Shown: positions 12,183 to 21,949 of the stretch, in pieces | Numbering within the stretch: position 1 is the first letter of the stretch | How the letters are laid out: every line of letters starts with the position of its first letter | DNA from: Yersinia kristensenii | Lineage (GTDB): Bacteria; Pseudomonadota; Gammaproteobacteria; Enterobacterales; Enterobacteriaceae | Length of the DNA stretch: 64,000 nucleotides | Assembly (NCBI RefSeq): GCF_900460525.1 | Contig: NZ_UHIY01000001.1 | Span: 4,402,001 to 4,466,000 of the forward strand | Reading direction: 5' to 3' | The notes under the pieces: generated by a model | Told to the model about the DNA's origin: nothing | Database searches by the model: none | Seen by the model: only the letters and a program-made list of their open reading frames with translations | Translations under genes and position numbers: made by a program

Positions 12183-12369
12183 CTACTAATTACCGGATTT
12201 AAAGGTACGAAACTATATCACAAAACCCTGATTTTGGCGAAACTACATGATGATTGTCGAAACTACTATTACCGCATATCGCCCCGTGTACGCCTTATAG
12301 ACAAAACTGCGCCAATTGACGGGGAATATGTATAATCTGCGCAAAGAAATAAAACAGAGAGAACTCGCC

Positions 12370-13116
12370 ATGTCTATAGAGACCACCGCCCCCCATCGTC
12401 AAGTTGCTGAACAGATAAACGTCGATGAACAAGAAATTGCTAAATTTGAAGCAGTAGCCTCCCGCTGGTGGGATTTAGAGGGTGAGTTTAAGCCTCTCCA
12501 TCGTATCAACCCGCTGCGCCTTGATTATATTTTGCAGCGCGCTGGTGGTATTTTCGACAAAAAAGTGCTGGATGTCGGTTGCGGGGGCGGCATTCTGGCT
12601 GAAAGCATGGCGCATGAAGGCGCTCAGGTTACCGGGCTGGATATGGGTTATGAGCCACTACAAGTTGCGCGGCTGCATGCATTGGAAACCGGCACCAAAC
12701 TCGATTATGTTCAGGAAACGGTTGAAAGCCACGCACAAAAGCACCCGCAACATTACGACGTGGTGACCTGTATGGAGATGCTCGAACACGTCCCTGACCC
12801 TGCTTCGGTTATTCGCGCCTGTGCACAATTGGTCAAACCCGGTGGGCATGTTTTCTTTTCGACCATCAACCGCAATACCAAATCCTGGCTAATGGCAGTG
12901 GTGGGCGCTGAATATATATTGAAGATAGTGCCCAAAGGCACCCATGACTCGAAAAAGTTTATTCGCCCGTCAGAGTTGATTGGTTGGGTTGACCAAACGC
13001 CACTGCGCGAACGCCATATTATTGGCTTGCATTACAACCCGATAACAGACCATTTCAAGCTGGGCCGCAATGTTGATGTGAACTATATGGTGCATACTCA
13101 ACGAGAAGAAGAATAA
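12370..13116 (+). CDS. ubiG: Ubiquinone biosynthesis O-methyltransferase UbiG
   Basis: SAM-dependent enzyme catalysing both O-methylation steps of ubiquinone synthesis. With ATG 12370 (GAGAGAA upstream) the product is 248 aa, against 240 in E. coli. An upstream in-frame ATG at 12316 would add 18 unlikely residues. SAM motif [14 protein letters not shown] near residues 66-78, then GLDMGYEPL, and the post-motif [15 protein letters not shown]. Highly conserved throughout ([20 protein letters not shown]). It is divergent from gyrA, and a perfect 11-bp hairpin follows at 13134-13165. Confidence 0.97.
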   Translation: MSIETTAPHRQVAEQINVDEQEIAKFEAVASRWWDLEGEFKPLHRINPLRLDYILQRAGGIFDKKVLDVGCGGGILAESMAHEGAQVTGLDMGYEPLQVARLHALETGTKLDYVQETVESHAQKHPQHYDVVTCMEMLEHVPDPASVIRACAQLVKPGGHVFFSTINRNTKSWLMAVVGAEYILKIVPKGTHDSKKFIRPSELIGWVDQTPLRERHIIGLHYNPITDHFKLGRNVDVNYMVHTQREEE

Positions 13117-13133
13117 GGCGCTGATTATTTCCT

Positions 13134-13165
13134 CTCAAGGAGCCAGCACTCGGCGGCTCCTTGAG
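13134..13165 (+). terminator. Hairpin after ubiG
   Basis: A perfect 11-bp stem, CTCAAGGAGCC with GGCTCCTTGAG, has a 10-nt loop and lies 17 bp after the ubiG stop. It lacks a clear T-run, so it may be a weak terminator or an mRNA-stabilising structure. Confidence 0.5.
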
Positions 13166-13430
13166 GGCTGATTGCGCTTGATGTGACCATTTTTTGCGTA
13201 TTAGCACACCCATTTGTTGATTTATACGCCGTCAACCATGAAATTCGACAGAAACTGTTTTTTTAAACAATAAAAACGATAAGTTATGCCATTTTTTTTC
13301 TAATGTTTAATAAACCGGCAAACGATCAAATTTTTAAGATTTTCAGTAAAATCTTATCCCCTAGAGTGACGGGAGGTGAGCGCCAGTAACGGCGCTGCTT
13401 GTGAGCCTTTCGTAACAATTCACCCCCAAG
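13166..13430. other. AT-rich upstream region of nrdA with two inverted repeats
   Basis: No gene was seen. TAAGATTTT (13335-13343) and AAAATCTTA (13348-13356) form a 9-bp stem with a 4-nt loop. GCGCC and GGCGC around 13380-13396 form a second small stem. Both precede the nrdA control sites. Confidence 0.4.
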
Positions 13431-13461
13431 TTATCCACACAATATAGCGATTTTGTTCACT
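13431..13461 (+). promoter_or_regulatory. DnaA boxes upstream of nrdA
   Basis: A perfect DnaA box TTATCCACA is at 13431-13439. A second, degenerate one (TTGTTCACT, followed by TGCC) is at 13453-13461. E. coli nrdAB has two DnaA boxes in the same arrangement (the second TTATGCACT), linking nucleotide synthesis to replication initiation. Here the second box has drifted. Confidence 0.65.
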
Positions 13462-13479
13462 TGCCAAAAGTATCAATAA

Positions 13480-13525
13480 TCACTATCTTGTTATCTATCC
13501 ACTACCCACCCCCTATATATTGTGT
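13480..13525 (+). promoter_or_regulatory. Probable pair of NrdR boxes
   Basis: CCCCTATATATTGTGT at 13510-13525 closely fits the NrdR palindrome (ACAcwATATATwGTGT type). TCACTATCTTGTTATC at 13480-13495 is a weaker partner 30 bp away, close to the three-helical-turn spacing typical of NrdR sites. ACACAATATA at 13437-13446 is another partial match. NrdR represses ribonucleotide reductase operons when dATP is high. Confidence 0.55.
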
Positions 13526-13631
13526 TTACATACTGAACAACACACTACGCCCTCAATGATTATTTCAGTCATGGAGAGCGTTAATTTGTGCTGTGTGGAC
13601 ACGAAATCAGGGGAAAAAAGGTCACGAATAC

Positions 13632-15917
13632 ATGAACCAAAGCCTACTTGTTACTAAACGCGATGGCAGTAAAGAACGCATCAATCTGGATAAAATCCAC
13701 CGGGTCATCGACTGGGCCGCGGAAGGTTTACATAACGTCTCAGTATCTCAAGTAGAATTGCGTTCACACATTCAGTTTTATGATGGCATTAAAACCGCTG
13801 ATATCCATGAAACTATCATCAAAGCTGCTGCAGATTTGATCTCACGCGATGCACCGGATTACCAATATCTGGCGGCGCGTCTGGCTATCTTCCACCTGCG
13901 CAAAAAAGCCTATGGCCAGTTTGAGCCACCAAAATTATTCGCCCATGTGACGAAAATGGTGGATATGGGCAAATACGACAAACATCTGCTGGAAGACTAC
14001 ACCGCAGAAGAGTTCGAACAGATGGACACTTTCATCGACCATTGGCGCGATATGAACTTCTCCTATGCTGCGGTTAAGCAGTTGGAAGGCAAATATTTGG
14101 TGCAAAACCGCGTCAGCGGCGAGATCTATGAAAGCGCCCAATTCCTGTACATTCTGGTTTCCGCCTGCTTGTTCTCTAATTACCCGCGCGAAACCCGGAT
14201 GGATTACATCAAGCGTTTCTATGATGCGATTTCTACCTTCAAGATCTCATTGCCGACGCCAATTATGTCCGGCGTGCGCACCCCAACCCGTCAGTTCAGC
14301 TCTTGTGTGTTGATTGAGTGCGGCGACAGCCTGGATTCTATCAATGCCACCTCCAGCGCCATTGTGAAATATGTGTCACAACGCGCCGGTATTGGTATCA
14401 ATGCGGGCCGGATCCGAGCCCTGGGCAGCCCAATTCGCGGCGGCGAAGCTTTCCATACCGGTTGTATTCCATTCTATAAACACTTCCAAACTGCGGTGAA
14501 ATCCTGCTCGCAGGGCGGTGTACGTGGCGGTGCGGCCACGTTGTTCTACCCAATGTGGCACTTGGAAGTTGAAAGCCTGTTGGTGCTGAAAAACAACCGG
14601 GGGGTTGAAGGCAACCGCGTGCGTCATATGGATTACGGCGTACAAATCAACAAACTGATGTATCAGCGCTTGCTGAAAGGCGAAGACATCACCCTGTTCA
14701 GCCCATCCGATGTTCCGGGCCTGTATGACGCGTTCTTCGCCGATCAAGACGAGTTTGAGCGCCTTTATGTCAAATACGAGCAAGATAGCAGCATCCGCAA
14801 GCAGCGCGTAAAAGCGGTTGAGTTATTCTCCCTGATGATGCAAGAGCGTGCTTCTACTGGCCGTATCTATATTCAGAATGTGGATCACTGCAACACCCAC
14901 AGCCCGTTTGACCCGAAAATTGCGCCGGTGCGCCAGTCAAACCTGTGTTTAGAAATTGCCTTGCCAACCAAGCCGTTGAATGACATCAACGACGAAAATG
15001 GTGAAATCGCGCTCTGTACTTTGTCGGCGTTTAACTTGGGTGCCATTGACAGCCTTGATGATTTAGAAGACTTAGCTGTACTGGCCGTACGTGCGCTGGA
15101 TGCCCTGCTCGATTATCAGGATTACCCGATTGCCGCAGCACAACGTGGTGCCATGGGCCGCCGTACCTTGGGTATCGGTGTGATTAACTTTGCTTATTAT
15201 CTGGCGAAGAATGGCGTCCGTTACTCCGATGGCAGTGCCAACAATCTGACTCACCGCACCTTTGAAGCCATTCAGTACTATTTGCTGAAAGCCTCCAATG
15301 CGCTGGCCCGTGAGCAAGGCGCTTGCCAGTGGTTCAACGAAACCACCTATTCACAGGGTATTTTGCCAATTGATACCTATAAGAAAGATTTGGATACTAT
15401 CAGCGACGAACCTCTGCATTACGATTGGGAAACGCTGCGTAAGGACATTCAAACTCACGGCCTGCGTAACTCCACACTGTCCGCGCTGATGCCGTCCGAG
15501 ACATCCTCGCAGATCTCCAATGCCACCAATGGCATTGAACCGCCACGTGGCTATGTCAGTATCAAAGCCTCGAAAGATGGTATTCTGCGTCAGGTTGTTC
15601 CTGAATATGAGCGCCTGAAAGATGCTTATGAGCTGCTGTGGGAAATGCCAAATAACGATGGTTATCTACAATTGGTGGGTTTGATGCAGAAATTCGTCGA
15701 CCAGGCAATTTCAGCGAACACTAATTACGACCCAACCCGCTTCCCGTCTGGCAAAGTACCGATGAAGCAGTTGCTAAAAGATTTGCTCACCACTTACAAA
15801 TTTGGCGTAAAAACCCTTTACTATCAAAACACCCGTGATGGGGCTGATGATGTACAGGAAGATATCCAAAGTCAGCCGGGTGATGATGACTGCGAAGGCG
15901 GTGCATGTAAGATCTGA
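13632..15917 (+). CDS. nrdA: Ribonucleoside-diphosphate reductase 1 alpha subunit
   Basis: Catalytic and allosteric subunit of aerobic class Ia ribonucleotide reductase, which makes dNDPs from NDPs. From ATG 13632 ([13 protein letters not shown]) it has 761 aa, exactly the E. coli length. The frame opens 13 codons earlier, but those do not fit the family. ATP-cone at the N-terminus. Cys225 ([10 protein letters not shown]) and Cys462 (ALCTLSAF) are the redox pair, Cys439 (NLCLEIALP) the radical site, and Cys754/Cys759 near the end (CEGGACKI) the thioredoxin-exchange pair. First gene of nrdA-nrdB-yfaE. Confidence 0.98.
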   Translation: MNQSLLVTKRDGSKERINLDKIHRVIDWAAEGLHNVSVSQVELRSHIQFYDGIKTADIHETIIKAAADLISRDAPDYQYLAARLAIFHLRKKAYGQFEPPKLFAHVTKMVDMGKYDKHLLEDYTAEEFEQMDTFIDHWRDMNFSYAAVKQLEGKYLVQNRVSGEIYESAQFLYILVSACLFSNYPRETRMDYIKRFYDAISTFKISLPTPIMSGVRTPTRQFSSCVLIECGDSLDSINATSSAIVKYVSQRAGIGINAGRIRALGSPIRGGEAFHTGCIPFYKHFQTAVKSCSQGGVRGGAATLFYPMWHLEVESLLVLKNNRGVEGNRVRHMDYGVQINKLMYQRLLKGEDITLFSPSDVPGLYDAFFADQDEFERLYVKYEQDSSIRKQRVKAVELFSLMMQERASTGRIYIQNVDHCNTHSPFDPKIAPVRQSNLCLEIALPTKPLNDINDENGEIALCTLSAFNLGAIDSLDDLEDLAVLAVRALDALLDYQDYPIAAAQRGAMGRRTLGIGVINFAYYLAKNGVRYSDGSANNLTHRTFEAIQYYLLKASNALAREQGACQWFNETTYSQGILPIDTYKKDLDTISDEPLHYDWETLRKDIQTHGLRNSTLSALMPSETSSQISNATNGIEPPRGYVSIKASKDGILRQVVPEYERLKDAYELLWEMPNNDGYLQLVGLMQKFVDQAISANTNYDPTRFPSGKVPMKQLLKDLLTTYKFGVKTLYYQNTRDGADDVQEDIQSQPGDDDCEGGACKI

Positions 15918-15933
15918 TTTTGAGTTCAGGCCT

Positions 15934-15963
15934 GCGCGATGATAGCCAATGCATTCATCGCGC
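15934..15963 (+). other. Hairpin between nrdA and nrdB
   Basis: GCGCGATGA (15934-15942) and TCATCGCGC (15955-15963) form a 9-bp stem in the 74-bp gap before nrdB. It has no T-run, so it is more likely to affect mRNA processing or relative expression of the two subunits than to terminate. Confidence 0.5.
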
Positions 15964-15991
15964 GGCCTCTTCATTTGCCCCTGAGGAAATC

Positions 15992-17122
15992 ATGGCCTAT
16001 ACCACTTTTTCGCAAAATAAAAACAACCAGTTACTCGAGCCGATGTTTTTTGGTCAATCCGTCAACGTGGCGCGTTTCGACCAACAAAAACACGCTATTT
16101 TCGAAAAACTGATTGAGAAACAACTCTCGTTTTTCTGGCGTCCGGAAGAAATTGACGTCTCCCGTGATCGTATCGACTACAACGCCCTGCCAGATCACGA
16201 AAAACACATTTTTATCAGCAACCTGAAATACCAAACCTTGCTGGATTCTATTCAGGGCCGTAGCCCTAACGTGGCCTTGTTGCCGCTAGTTTCCATCCCT
16301 GAGCTGGAAACCTGGATAGAAACCTGGTCGTTTTCTGAAACTATTCACTCGCGTTCTTACACTCATATCATCCGCAATATCGTTAACGACCCTTCGATTG
16401 TTTTCGATGATATCGTGACCAACGAAGAGATCCTCAAACGCGCCAAAGATATCTCAGGGTATTACGACGATTTGATTGAGATGACCAGTTACTACCATCT
16501 GCTGGGTGAAGGTACCCATCAGGTCAATGGTAAAACCGTGGTGGTCAATCTGCGCGAGCTGAAAAAGCAGCTTTATCTGTGTGTAATGAGTGTGAATGCG
16601 CTGGAAGCTATCCGTTTCTATGTCAGTTTCGCCTGCTCCTTTGCCTTTGCCGAGCGCGAACTGATGGAAGGCAACGCCAAAATCATCAAAATGATTGCTC
16701 GCGATGAAGCCCTACATTTGACGGGCACCCAGCATATTATTAACTTAATGCGCTCAGGGGAAGATGACCCGGAAATGGCTGAAATTGCTGAAGAATGCCA
16801 GCAACAATGCTATGACCTGTTTGTTCTGGCGGCGCAACAAGAAAAAGAGTGGGCAGAATACCTGTTCCGTGACGGCTCAATGATTGGTCTGAACAAAGAG
16901 ATCCTGTGCCAATATGTGGAATATATCACTAACATCCGCATGCAGGCGGTCGGTCTGGGTGTGCCATTTAATACCCGCACCAACCCAATCCCATGGATCA
17001 ACTCCTGGTTAGTGTCTGATAACGTGCAGGTTGCACCGCAGGAAGTTGAAGTCAGTTCTTATCTGGTCGGCCAAATTGATTCAGAAATCAGTGCTGACGA
17101 CCTGAGTGATTTCGAGCTGTAA
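15992..17122 (+). CDS. nrdB: Ribonucleoside-diphosphate reductase 1 beta subunit
   Basis: Di-iron tyrosyl-radical subunit that starts catalysis in NrdA. From ATG 15992, preceded by TGAGGAAAT, it has 376 aa, equal to E. coli. The in-frame extension upstream ([11 protein letters not shown]...) is intergenic hairpin sequence. The radical tyrosine is Tyr123 in HSRSYTHI (Tyr122 without Met). Iron ligands are in the [22 protein letters not shown] and [13 protein letters not shown] segments. The C-terminus DDLSDFEL is the NrdA-docking tail. It is followed by yfaE across an ERIC element. Confidence 0.98.
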   Translation: MAYTTFSQNKNNQLLEPMFFGQSVNVARFDQQKHAIFEKLIEKQLSFFWRPEEIDVSRDRIDYNALPDHEKHIFISNLKYQTLLDSIQGRSPNVALLPLVSIPELETWIETWSFSETIHSRSYTHIIRNIVNDPSIVFDDIVTNEEILKRAKDISGYYDDLIEMTSYYHLLGEGTHQVNGKTVVVNLRELKKQLYLCVMSVNALEAIRFYVSFACSFAFAERELMEGNAKIIKMIARDEALHLTGTQHIINLMRSGEDDPEMAEIAEECQQQCYDLFVLAAQQEKEWAEYLFRDGSMIGLNKEILCQYVEYITNIRMQAVGLGVPFNTRTNPIPWINSWLVSDNVQVAPQEVEVSSYLVGQIDSEISADDLSDFEL

Positions 17123-17133
17123 TCCATGAAGCT

Positions 17134-17260
17134 TATACCCAATAGATTTCGAGTTGCAGCCAGGCGGCAACTGAATGCATCCAAGGAGTTGAGATAACTC
17201 AATGACTTGGGTAAGTGATGGCAGCCAACACCGCTGCAACTTGAAAGATGACGGGGATAT
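17134..17260 (+). repeat. ERIC element between nrdB and yfaE (127 bp)
   Basis: It begins TATACCCAATAGATTTCGAG and ends GCAACTTGAAAGATGACGGGG, the standard ERIC termini, with length exactly the canonical 127 bp. The centre is diverged (GAGATAACTCAATGACTTGGGTAAGTGATGG in pieces). Its right end lies immediately before the yfaE start and contains the only plausible ribosome-binding sequence. Confidence 0.85.
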
Positions 17261-17261
17261 T

Positions 17262-17507
17262 GTGAAGTTGAGCACCACCGGTGCTCAACTGAATTGCCCC
17301 GCTAATAGCCGAAATTTATTAGAAACACTTGAACACCATCAGGTACAAATAGAATACCAATGCCGCTCCGGCTATTGCGGCTCTTGCCGCCTGCGCTTGC
17401 TCAAAGGCGAAGTGTGCTATTTGCAGCAACCTTTAGCTTTTATTCAGGCCGGCGAGATTCTGCCCTGTTGCTGTCAGCCAAAGGGCGATATTGAAATCGA
17501 ACTTTAA
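17262..17507 (+). CDS. yfaE: 2Fe-2S ferredoxin YfaE (NrdB cofactor maintenance)
   Basis: Small plant-type ferredoxin that reduces or restores the di-iron-tyrosyl cofactor of NrdB. From GTG 17262 it has 81 aa (E. coli 84). Cluster ligands are Cys34, Cys39, Cys42 (CRSGYCGSC) and a later Cys in LPCCC at 69-71. The family ending GDIEIEL is present. An ATG at 17202 in frame would add 20 residues read from the ERIC repeat, so GTG with GACGGGG 4-8 nt upstream is preferred. Third gene of the nrd operon. Confidence 0.9.
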   Translation: MKLSTTGAQLNCPANSRNLLETLEHHQVQIEYQCRSGYCGSCRLRLLKGEVCYLQQPLAFIQAGEILPCCCQPKGDIEIEL

Positions 17508-17510
17508 TCT

Positions 17511-17680
17511 CCCCGTCATACTTCAAGCTGCAAGCCACTGTCTTCAACTGATCCTGACTCTCGGGGATTAATGAGCCTCATCCTTGAGGCTTACCCTGCG
17601 GGCTAGCATAAATGCGGTTCAAATCGGTTCCAGACCGATTTGTTATTCAGTTGCCGCCTTCCTGCAACTCGAATTATTGA
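17511..17680 (-). repeat. ERIC element with internal insert, upstream of eco
   Basis: Inverted ERIC: CCCCGTCATACTTCAAGCTGC at the left and TGCCGCCTTCCTGCAACTCGA at the right. An insert of about 72 bp (about 17577-17648) includes AATGAGCCTCATCCTTGAGG, TACCCTGCGGG and AAATCGGT...ACCGATTTG. Its reverse complement matches the insert of the ERIC at 6305-6487. It starts 4 bp after the yfaE stop codon. Confidence 0.85.
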
Positions 17681-17781
17681 GGACATAAAAGGAATATTCC
17701 TTCTAATCGGATTTCACCTATAATCAGTAAGCTGAATAGATGATATTTTTGCATCTGGAATCAAAATCATAGGGACAAAAG

Positions 17782-18288
17782 ATGAAAAGACTGTCAATCG
17801 CAATAACCAGTCTGTTAATGGTAGCATCGGCCAGCACTATTGCCGCTACAGAGCCACCGCTTAATCAGCAACAGCCGTTAGAGAAGATTGCGCCTTATCC
17901 CGCAGCAGAAAAAGGCATGAGCCGTCAGGTCATTTTCCTCGATCCACAAGAAGATGAAAACCGCTTCAAAGTGGAATTACTGATCGGAAAAACTATTGAA
18001 GTTGACTGCAACCGCCATATGCTCAGTGGCAATCTGGAAACCAGAACCTTATCGGGCTGGGGTTTTGATTACCTGGTGATGGATAAAATCTCAGAACCTG
18101 CCTCTACCATGATGGCGTGCTCAGATAACACTCGTCGCCCGCAATTTATTGCCGCTAATCTGGGTGACGCCGCCATGCAGCGTTATAACAGCCGCCTGCC
18201 AATCGTGGTTTATGTACCACAGGGGGTTGATGTGAAATACCGGATTTGGGAAGCTGGCAACGAAGTCAGAAATGCGCAAGTGAAATAA
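17782..18288 (+). CDS. eco: Ecotin, periplasmic serine protease inhibitor
   Basis: Dimeric periplasmic inhibitor of chymotrypsin-fold proteases such as trypsin, chymotrypsin and elastase. It has 168 aa with a signal peptide of about 22 residues ([12 protein letters not shown]). The conserved core [15 protein letters not shown] follows. The reactive loop STMMAC has P1 methionine at residue 110, and the disulfide is formed by Cys76 and Cys113. The ending [18 protein letters not shown] is typical. AGGGACAAAAG precedes the ATG. A monocistronic unit with an ERIC upstream and a shared terminator downstream. Confidence 0.97.
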   Translation: MKRLSIAITSLLMVASASTIAATEPPLNQQQPLEKIAPYPAAEKGMSRQVIFLDPQEDENRFKVELLIGKTIEVDCNRHMLSGNLETRTLSGWGFDYLVMDKISEPASTMMACSDNTRRPQFIAANLGDAAMQRYNSRLPIVVYVPQGVDVKYRIWEAGNEVRNAQVK

Positions 18289-18297
18289 TCCACACGA

Positions 18298-18332
18298 ACA
18301 CCGGAAAAGGCTGACTCGGCCTTTTTCGGTGT
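18298..18332 (+). terminator. Terminator between eco and the cinA-like gene
   Basis: ACACCGGAAAAGGC pairs with GCCTTTTTCGGTGT (one mismatch) around TGACTCG. It lies just after the eco stop and could also serve the converging gene. Confidence 0.75.
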
Positions 18333-18356
18333 TGTGTTACAGCCCCTCAGTGAAAA

Positions 18357-19550
18357 TTACAAAATCTCAACCACCTCCAGCCAACCGTGCTGTCCACAAA
18401 CTGGGCTGCCTTTCAGCCAACGGCGCAGCATATCTAAGGCCAGCATAGCACTGCTTTCTTGGCGGATACGCAAACTATGGCGGCTGGCCTGATAAGCTAC
18501 CGTCTGGGCAAAAGTCCCTTCAGGGGTATGCAGCGCAATACTCAGGCGATCGTTTTGCATGGCACTCACTGCCAATACCACCTGCGCACCACATAACATC
18601 GATAATGATTGCGCACGGCCAGCAACCTCGTTTAATGATTCCTGACAATGCGCCGGTAACAGCTCGCCTCCCGCCAAAGGTGCGGCGGCGCTTTGTAACT
18701 GCCAGTGCAGCAACCCACCGGTAAATTGTTCGCTGACAGCTAATAACAGCCCGCGTTGAGTCAATTGCTCAGTCAGCAACGCCGGTAAGCCTCGCGTGCC
18801 TTCAAATATTGTGCTATCGCCCGCTACCGCCTTGACCTGTTGCCAAACCGCCTCCATCGCCGATTGTTGCGAAGCTGGCCCGGTGAGCTTCAATTCAATA
18901 ATGGGAGCGGATGAGCGATAGCCCAGCACCGCGCCGTCCGGGAGCGGCAGTGAGTCTAACTCAAGTGCCAGATCACTTTCCGAGCGGCCAAAGGTGGTCA
19001 TTCGCAAACATAATGGCGGTTCTGCCACATCAAAATGTTGACGTAAACGCGGCATAATCTGCTGTTCAACCATCACTTTAAATTCAGACGGTACACCTGG
19101 GGTGAAAAACATCAAACATTTATTGAGCTGTAAAGCAAAACCACAAGCGGTGCCGACCGGGTTATCCAGCATTTCGGCATTCGCCGGAATATGCGCTTGT
19201 TTACGGTTAGTCGATGACATCACGCGGCCGCGCTCTTGAAAGAAAGCCTCCATCCGCGCAATCCATTCTGGATGCTCGATAAGCTCCGTCCCGGCAGCGC
19301 GCGCCGCGGCCAAAGCACTCAAGTCGTCACTGGTCGGCCCCAGACCACCATTAACAATCAGCACATCAGCAACCTGGCTCCGCTCCGTCAACACCTCAAT
19401 AAGAGCGGAAAGCGAGTCACCGACAGTTTCCCGGCTGCTGATTGGCAAACCCTGATTAAATAAATAATCTGCCAGCCATGCGGCGTTGGTATCAATAATC
19501 TGCCCATGCAGCACTTCATCTCCGGTACTCAACATTTCAACTCTGATCAT
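18357..19550 (-). CDS. yfaY: CinA-like protein (YfaY family)
   Basis: CinA family protein with an N-terminal molybdopterin-binding-like fold, 397 aa from ATG 19550 (GGAGAA upstream; E. coli YfaY about 400). VEMLSTGDEVLHGQIIDTNAAWLA opens the domain, and VNGGLGPTSDDLSALAAA and FFTPGVPSEFKVM are signature segments. The C-terminal part resembles CinA/PncC (nicotinamide-nucleotide amidohydrolase), including SEQFTGGLL, but enterobacterial YfaY proteins are usually considered degenerate there and the activity is unproven. An extra in-frame Met 19 codons upstream is rejected. Converges with eco. Confidence 0.9.
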   Translation of the reverse strand: MIRVEMLSTGDEVLHGQIIDTNAAWLADYLFNQGLPISSRETVGDSLSALIEVLTERSQVADVLIVNGGLGPTSDDLSALAAARAAGTELIEHPEWIARMEAFFQERGRVMSSTNRKQAHIPANAEMLDNPVGTACGFALQLNKCLMFFTPGVPSEFKVMVEQQIMPRLRQHFDVAEPPLCLRMTTFGRSESDLALELDSLPLPDGAVLGYRSSAPIIELKLTGPASQQSAMEAVWQQVKAVAGDSTIFEGTRGLPALLTEQLTQRGLLLAVSEQFTGGLLHWQLQSAAAPLAGGELLPAHCQESLNEVAGRAQSLSMLCGAQVVLAVSAMQNDRLSIALHTPEGTFAQTVAYQASRHSLRIRQESSAMLALDMLRRWLKGSPVCGQHGWLEVVEIL

Positions 19551-19667
19551 TTTCTTCTCCGTTGCTGCCCATGCATTTACTTTATGAATCTGATTACATA
19601 AACACAACGTTTATCCATCATCAGAATGATGAGCCCCAATGAAAGGCGATTTTCAATGCCCCATCTA

Positions 19668-19708
19668 CGTAATTATAAGTTTACATCCATCGTAACGCTT
19701 GTTTGACA
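19668..19708 (+). promoter_or_regulatory. Tandem TyrR boxes and -35 of tyrP
   Basis: CGTAAT-N6-TTTACA at 19668-19685 and CGTAAC-N6-TTGACA at 19691-19708 both fit the TyrR consensus TGTAAA-N6-TTTACA. The second overlaps a TTGACA -35 (19703-19708), with TTATCC 16 bp further on as a possible -10. E. coli tyrP also has two adjacent TyrR boxes, one over the promoter. Confidence 0.6.
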
Positions 19709-19777
19709 CAAATATGCCAATCCATTATCCTCTTTTGCTCAATAATTCCAATAAATCGTCATGTAGTAGAGGAAAGC

Positions 19778-20986
19778 GTGAAGAATCGCACTCTGGGCAG
19801 TATATTTATCGTTGCGGGTACCACTATTGGTGCTGGTATGCTGGCAATGCCGCTGGCGGCGGCGGGAGTCGGTTTCGGCGTCACCCTCGCACTATTAGTT
19901 TTTCTTTGGGTATTAATGTGTTACACCGCATTACTCTTGGTAGAAGTCTATCAGCACGAAGCGGCAGATACTGGGCTTGGTACTTTAGCTAAGCGCTATC
20001 TCGGCAATCGGGGGCAATGGCTCACCGGTTTCAGCATGATGTTTTTGATGTATGCGCTGACTGCCGCCTACATCAGTGGTGCAGGCGAGCTACTGGCAAC
20101 CAGCATCAGCCAATGGACTCAGCAATCATTCCCCACTTATCTCGGTGTATTATTGTTTACACTGGTTGCTGGTGGGGTGGTGTGTATTGGCACCCACTCT
20201 GTGGACTTATTTAACCGCATTCTATTCAGCGCCAAAATTATCTTTCTGATAGTCATGCTGTCATTGATGATGCCGCATATCGAAAAAACCAACTTATTGA
20301 CCTTGCCGCTGGAACAAGGGTTAGCGCTTTCTGCTATCCCAGTCATTTTCACTTCATTTGGCTTCCATGGCAGCGTGCCAAGTATTGTCAATTATATGGG
20401 CGGGAATATTCGCAAACTGCGCTGGGTGTTTATTATCGGCAGTGCGATCCCATTAATTGCGTATATTTTCTGGCAGTTAGCGACATTAGGGGCAATTTCC
20501 TCCCCTACTTTTGTCGGAATATTAGCCCAGCAAGCCGGGTTGAATGGGTTATTACAAGCTGTGCGCGATGTGGTGGCCTCACCCCATGTTGAGCTGGCCG
20601 TTCACCTGTTTGCCGATTTAGCGCTGGCAACCTCATTCTTGGGGGTCGCTCTGGGGCTGTTTGATTATCTGGCTGATTTATTTAAACGCCGCAACTCAGT
20701 GCGGGGCCGCCTGCAAACCGGCGCAATCACCTTTGTGCCACCACTGCTGTTTGCGCTGTTTTACCCGCGTGGTTTTATTATGGCGCTGGGCTTTGCCGCT
20801 GTCGCCTTATCGGTATTAGCCTTAATCCTACCGGCAATGTTGGCGTGGAAAGCACGTAAAGTCCATCGGGGTAATTACCGCGTTTGGGGCGGGAAACCGG
20901 CACTGGCAGCGGTATTTGCCTGTGGCGTGCTGGTGATTGGTATTCAGGTGGGGATTGTTACTGGCGCATTACCGGCTGTTGGGTAA
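19778..20986 (+). CDS. tyrP: Tyrosine-specific transport protein TyrP
   Basis: Proton-coupled inner-membrane importer of L-tyrosine, aromatic amino acid permease family, with 11 or so hydrophobic segments. From GTG 19778 (AGAGGAAAGC upstream) it has 402 aa, and the start [20 protein letters not shown] matches E. coli MKNRTLGSVFIVAG. The ATG-initiated extension from 19703 covers the promoter and is rejected. Conserved segments: [49 protein letters not shown] and [23 protein letters not shown]. Probably regulated by TyrR. Confidence 0.95.
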   Translation: MKNRTLGSIFIVAGTTIGAGMLAMPLAAAGVGFGVTLALLVFLWVLMCYTALLLVEVYQHEAADTGLGTLAKRYLGNRGQWLTGFSMMFLMYALTAAYISGAGELLATSISQWTQQSFPTYLGVLLFTLVAGGVVCIGTHSVDLFNRILFSAKIIFLIVMLSLMMPHIEKTNLLTLPLEQGLALSAIPVIFTSFGFHGSVPSIVNYMGGNIRKLRWVFIIGSAIPLIAYIFWQLATLGAISSPTFVGILAQQAGLNGLLQAVRDVVASPHVELAVHLFADLALATSFLGVALGLFDYLADLFKRRNSVRGRLQTGAITFVPPLLFALFYPRGFIMALGFAAVALSVLALILPAMLAWKARKVHRGNYRVWGGKPALAAVFACGVLVIGIQVGIVTGALPAVG

Positions 20987-21004
20987 TTCAGTCCGCCAAT
21001 ACAA

Positions 21005-21039
21005 CAAGGGCGCATATCCTGTCAGGAATGCGCCCTTTT
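21005..21039 (+). terminator. Terminator of tyrP
   Basis: AAGGGCGCAT and ATGCGCCCTT form a 10-bp stem followed by TTTT, between the convergent tyrP and yfaZ. Confidence 0.85.
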
Positions 21040-21053
21040 GAAACAGTGTTAAA

Positions 21054-21596
21054 TCAGAATGCTAAACCTGCGCCGATATACACCCCATCCGCCAGGCGGT
21101 TATCGCGGTGCCCTTCTTTACCTTCCATATTGATATAGCGATAGCCGACATCAACAGTCAGCGGGCGGAATACATTCCAACGCAGGCCACCATTGGCTTC
21201 ACTATAGGATTTCATCCCACTGGTCAGCTCTTCTGGCGCGAAATAACCCTCGCCGTATAAGCTGAATGACTTGTTGATTGGGTAAGTTAACCCGCCGCCA
21301 ATCGCTATCGCACCACCATTGCTGCCATCTTCCGGTGACATATAAATGCCTTTCCCGCCGACAGTCGCCATCATGGGGCCAATAGGTAAATTGAAGCCCA
21401 AGCCCATGCCGTAGATATCACCATCATGGTCACTGCGGGCCCAGTTACCACTGATAGCCAAACCGCCGGTATTAGTGCCAAGGCCGAACCCTAAATTGGT
21501 GTAATGACGCCCAGTCTCAGCGTTAAAACTAATTGCACTGGCTGAACCTGCTACAAACAGCAAGCTGGCAGCGCAGGCGATTAAATGCTTCTTCAT
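21054..21596 (-). CDS. yfaZ: YfaZ outer-membrane protein
   Basis: Predicted small outer-membrane beta-barrel of the YfaZ family, function unknown. It has 180 aa with a signal peptide (MKKHLIACAASLLFVAGSASA). Repeated amphipathic strands and conserved segments: HYTNLGFGLGTNTGGLAISG, PIGPMMATVGGKGIY, RPLTVDVGYRYINMEGKEG and HRDNRLADGVYIG, ending in Phe as barrel proteins do. It converges with tyrP, and its promoter lies in the 353-bp gap shared with katA. Confidence 0.92.
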   Translation of the reverse strand: MKKHLIACAASLLFVAGSASAISFNAETGRHYTNLGFGLGTNTGGLAISGNWARSDHDGDIYGMGLGFNLPIGPMMATVGGKGIYMSPEDGSNGGAIAIGGGLTYPINKSFSLYGEGYFAPEELTSGMKSYSEANGGLRWNVFRPLTVDVGYRYINMEGKEGHRDNRLADGVYIGAGLAF

Positions 21597-21949
21597 ATTA
21601 TTCTCTCATTATTCGTGATGTCACCCGTGACCTACTGTTGGCCGACAGATTTTCCTGTACCGAGTTTAACCGAAAAAAATAGCATGAACACACGGAAAAA
21701 CCGATTAAATACCACAGTATTTCAAATGATTGTAAATCATTATGCCATTAAAGTGGCTTATGCAAACAATGATAACGATAAGGCGTGCCTATTTGCTGAA
21801 TGCCGCTAATAAGGCTACAACTAGTGTGGAGATCAAGGAATAACTCGCTGATGTTGTTTAAGTTATTATTTTACCAATCAGGCTTTTGGCGAAATGTAAT
21901 GCTTTAAAACACCCGACAAGCAATCAATTCAACAGCAATACTGGAGAAA
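21597..21949. other. Divergent yfaZ-katA intergenic region
   Basis: AT-rich, with no open frame showing family resemblance. It must hold the yfaZ and katA promoters. No OxyR, Fur or ERIC pattern could be identified with confidence. Confidence 0.4.

Noticed and set aside
15920..15991. N-terminal extension of NrdB ([11 protein letters not shown]...)
   Set aside because: Sequence is the nrdA-nrdB intergenic hairpin. The family start MAYTTFSQ at 15992 has a good ribosome site.
21585..21809. 74-codon plus-strand frame between yfaZ and katA
   Set aside because: Overlaps the yfaZ signal-peptide codons antisense, with no homology and no ribosome site.
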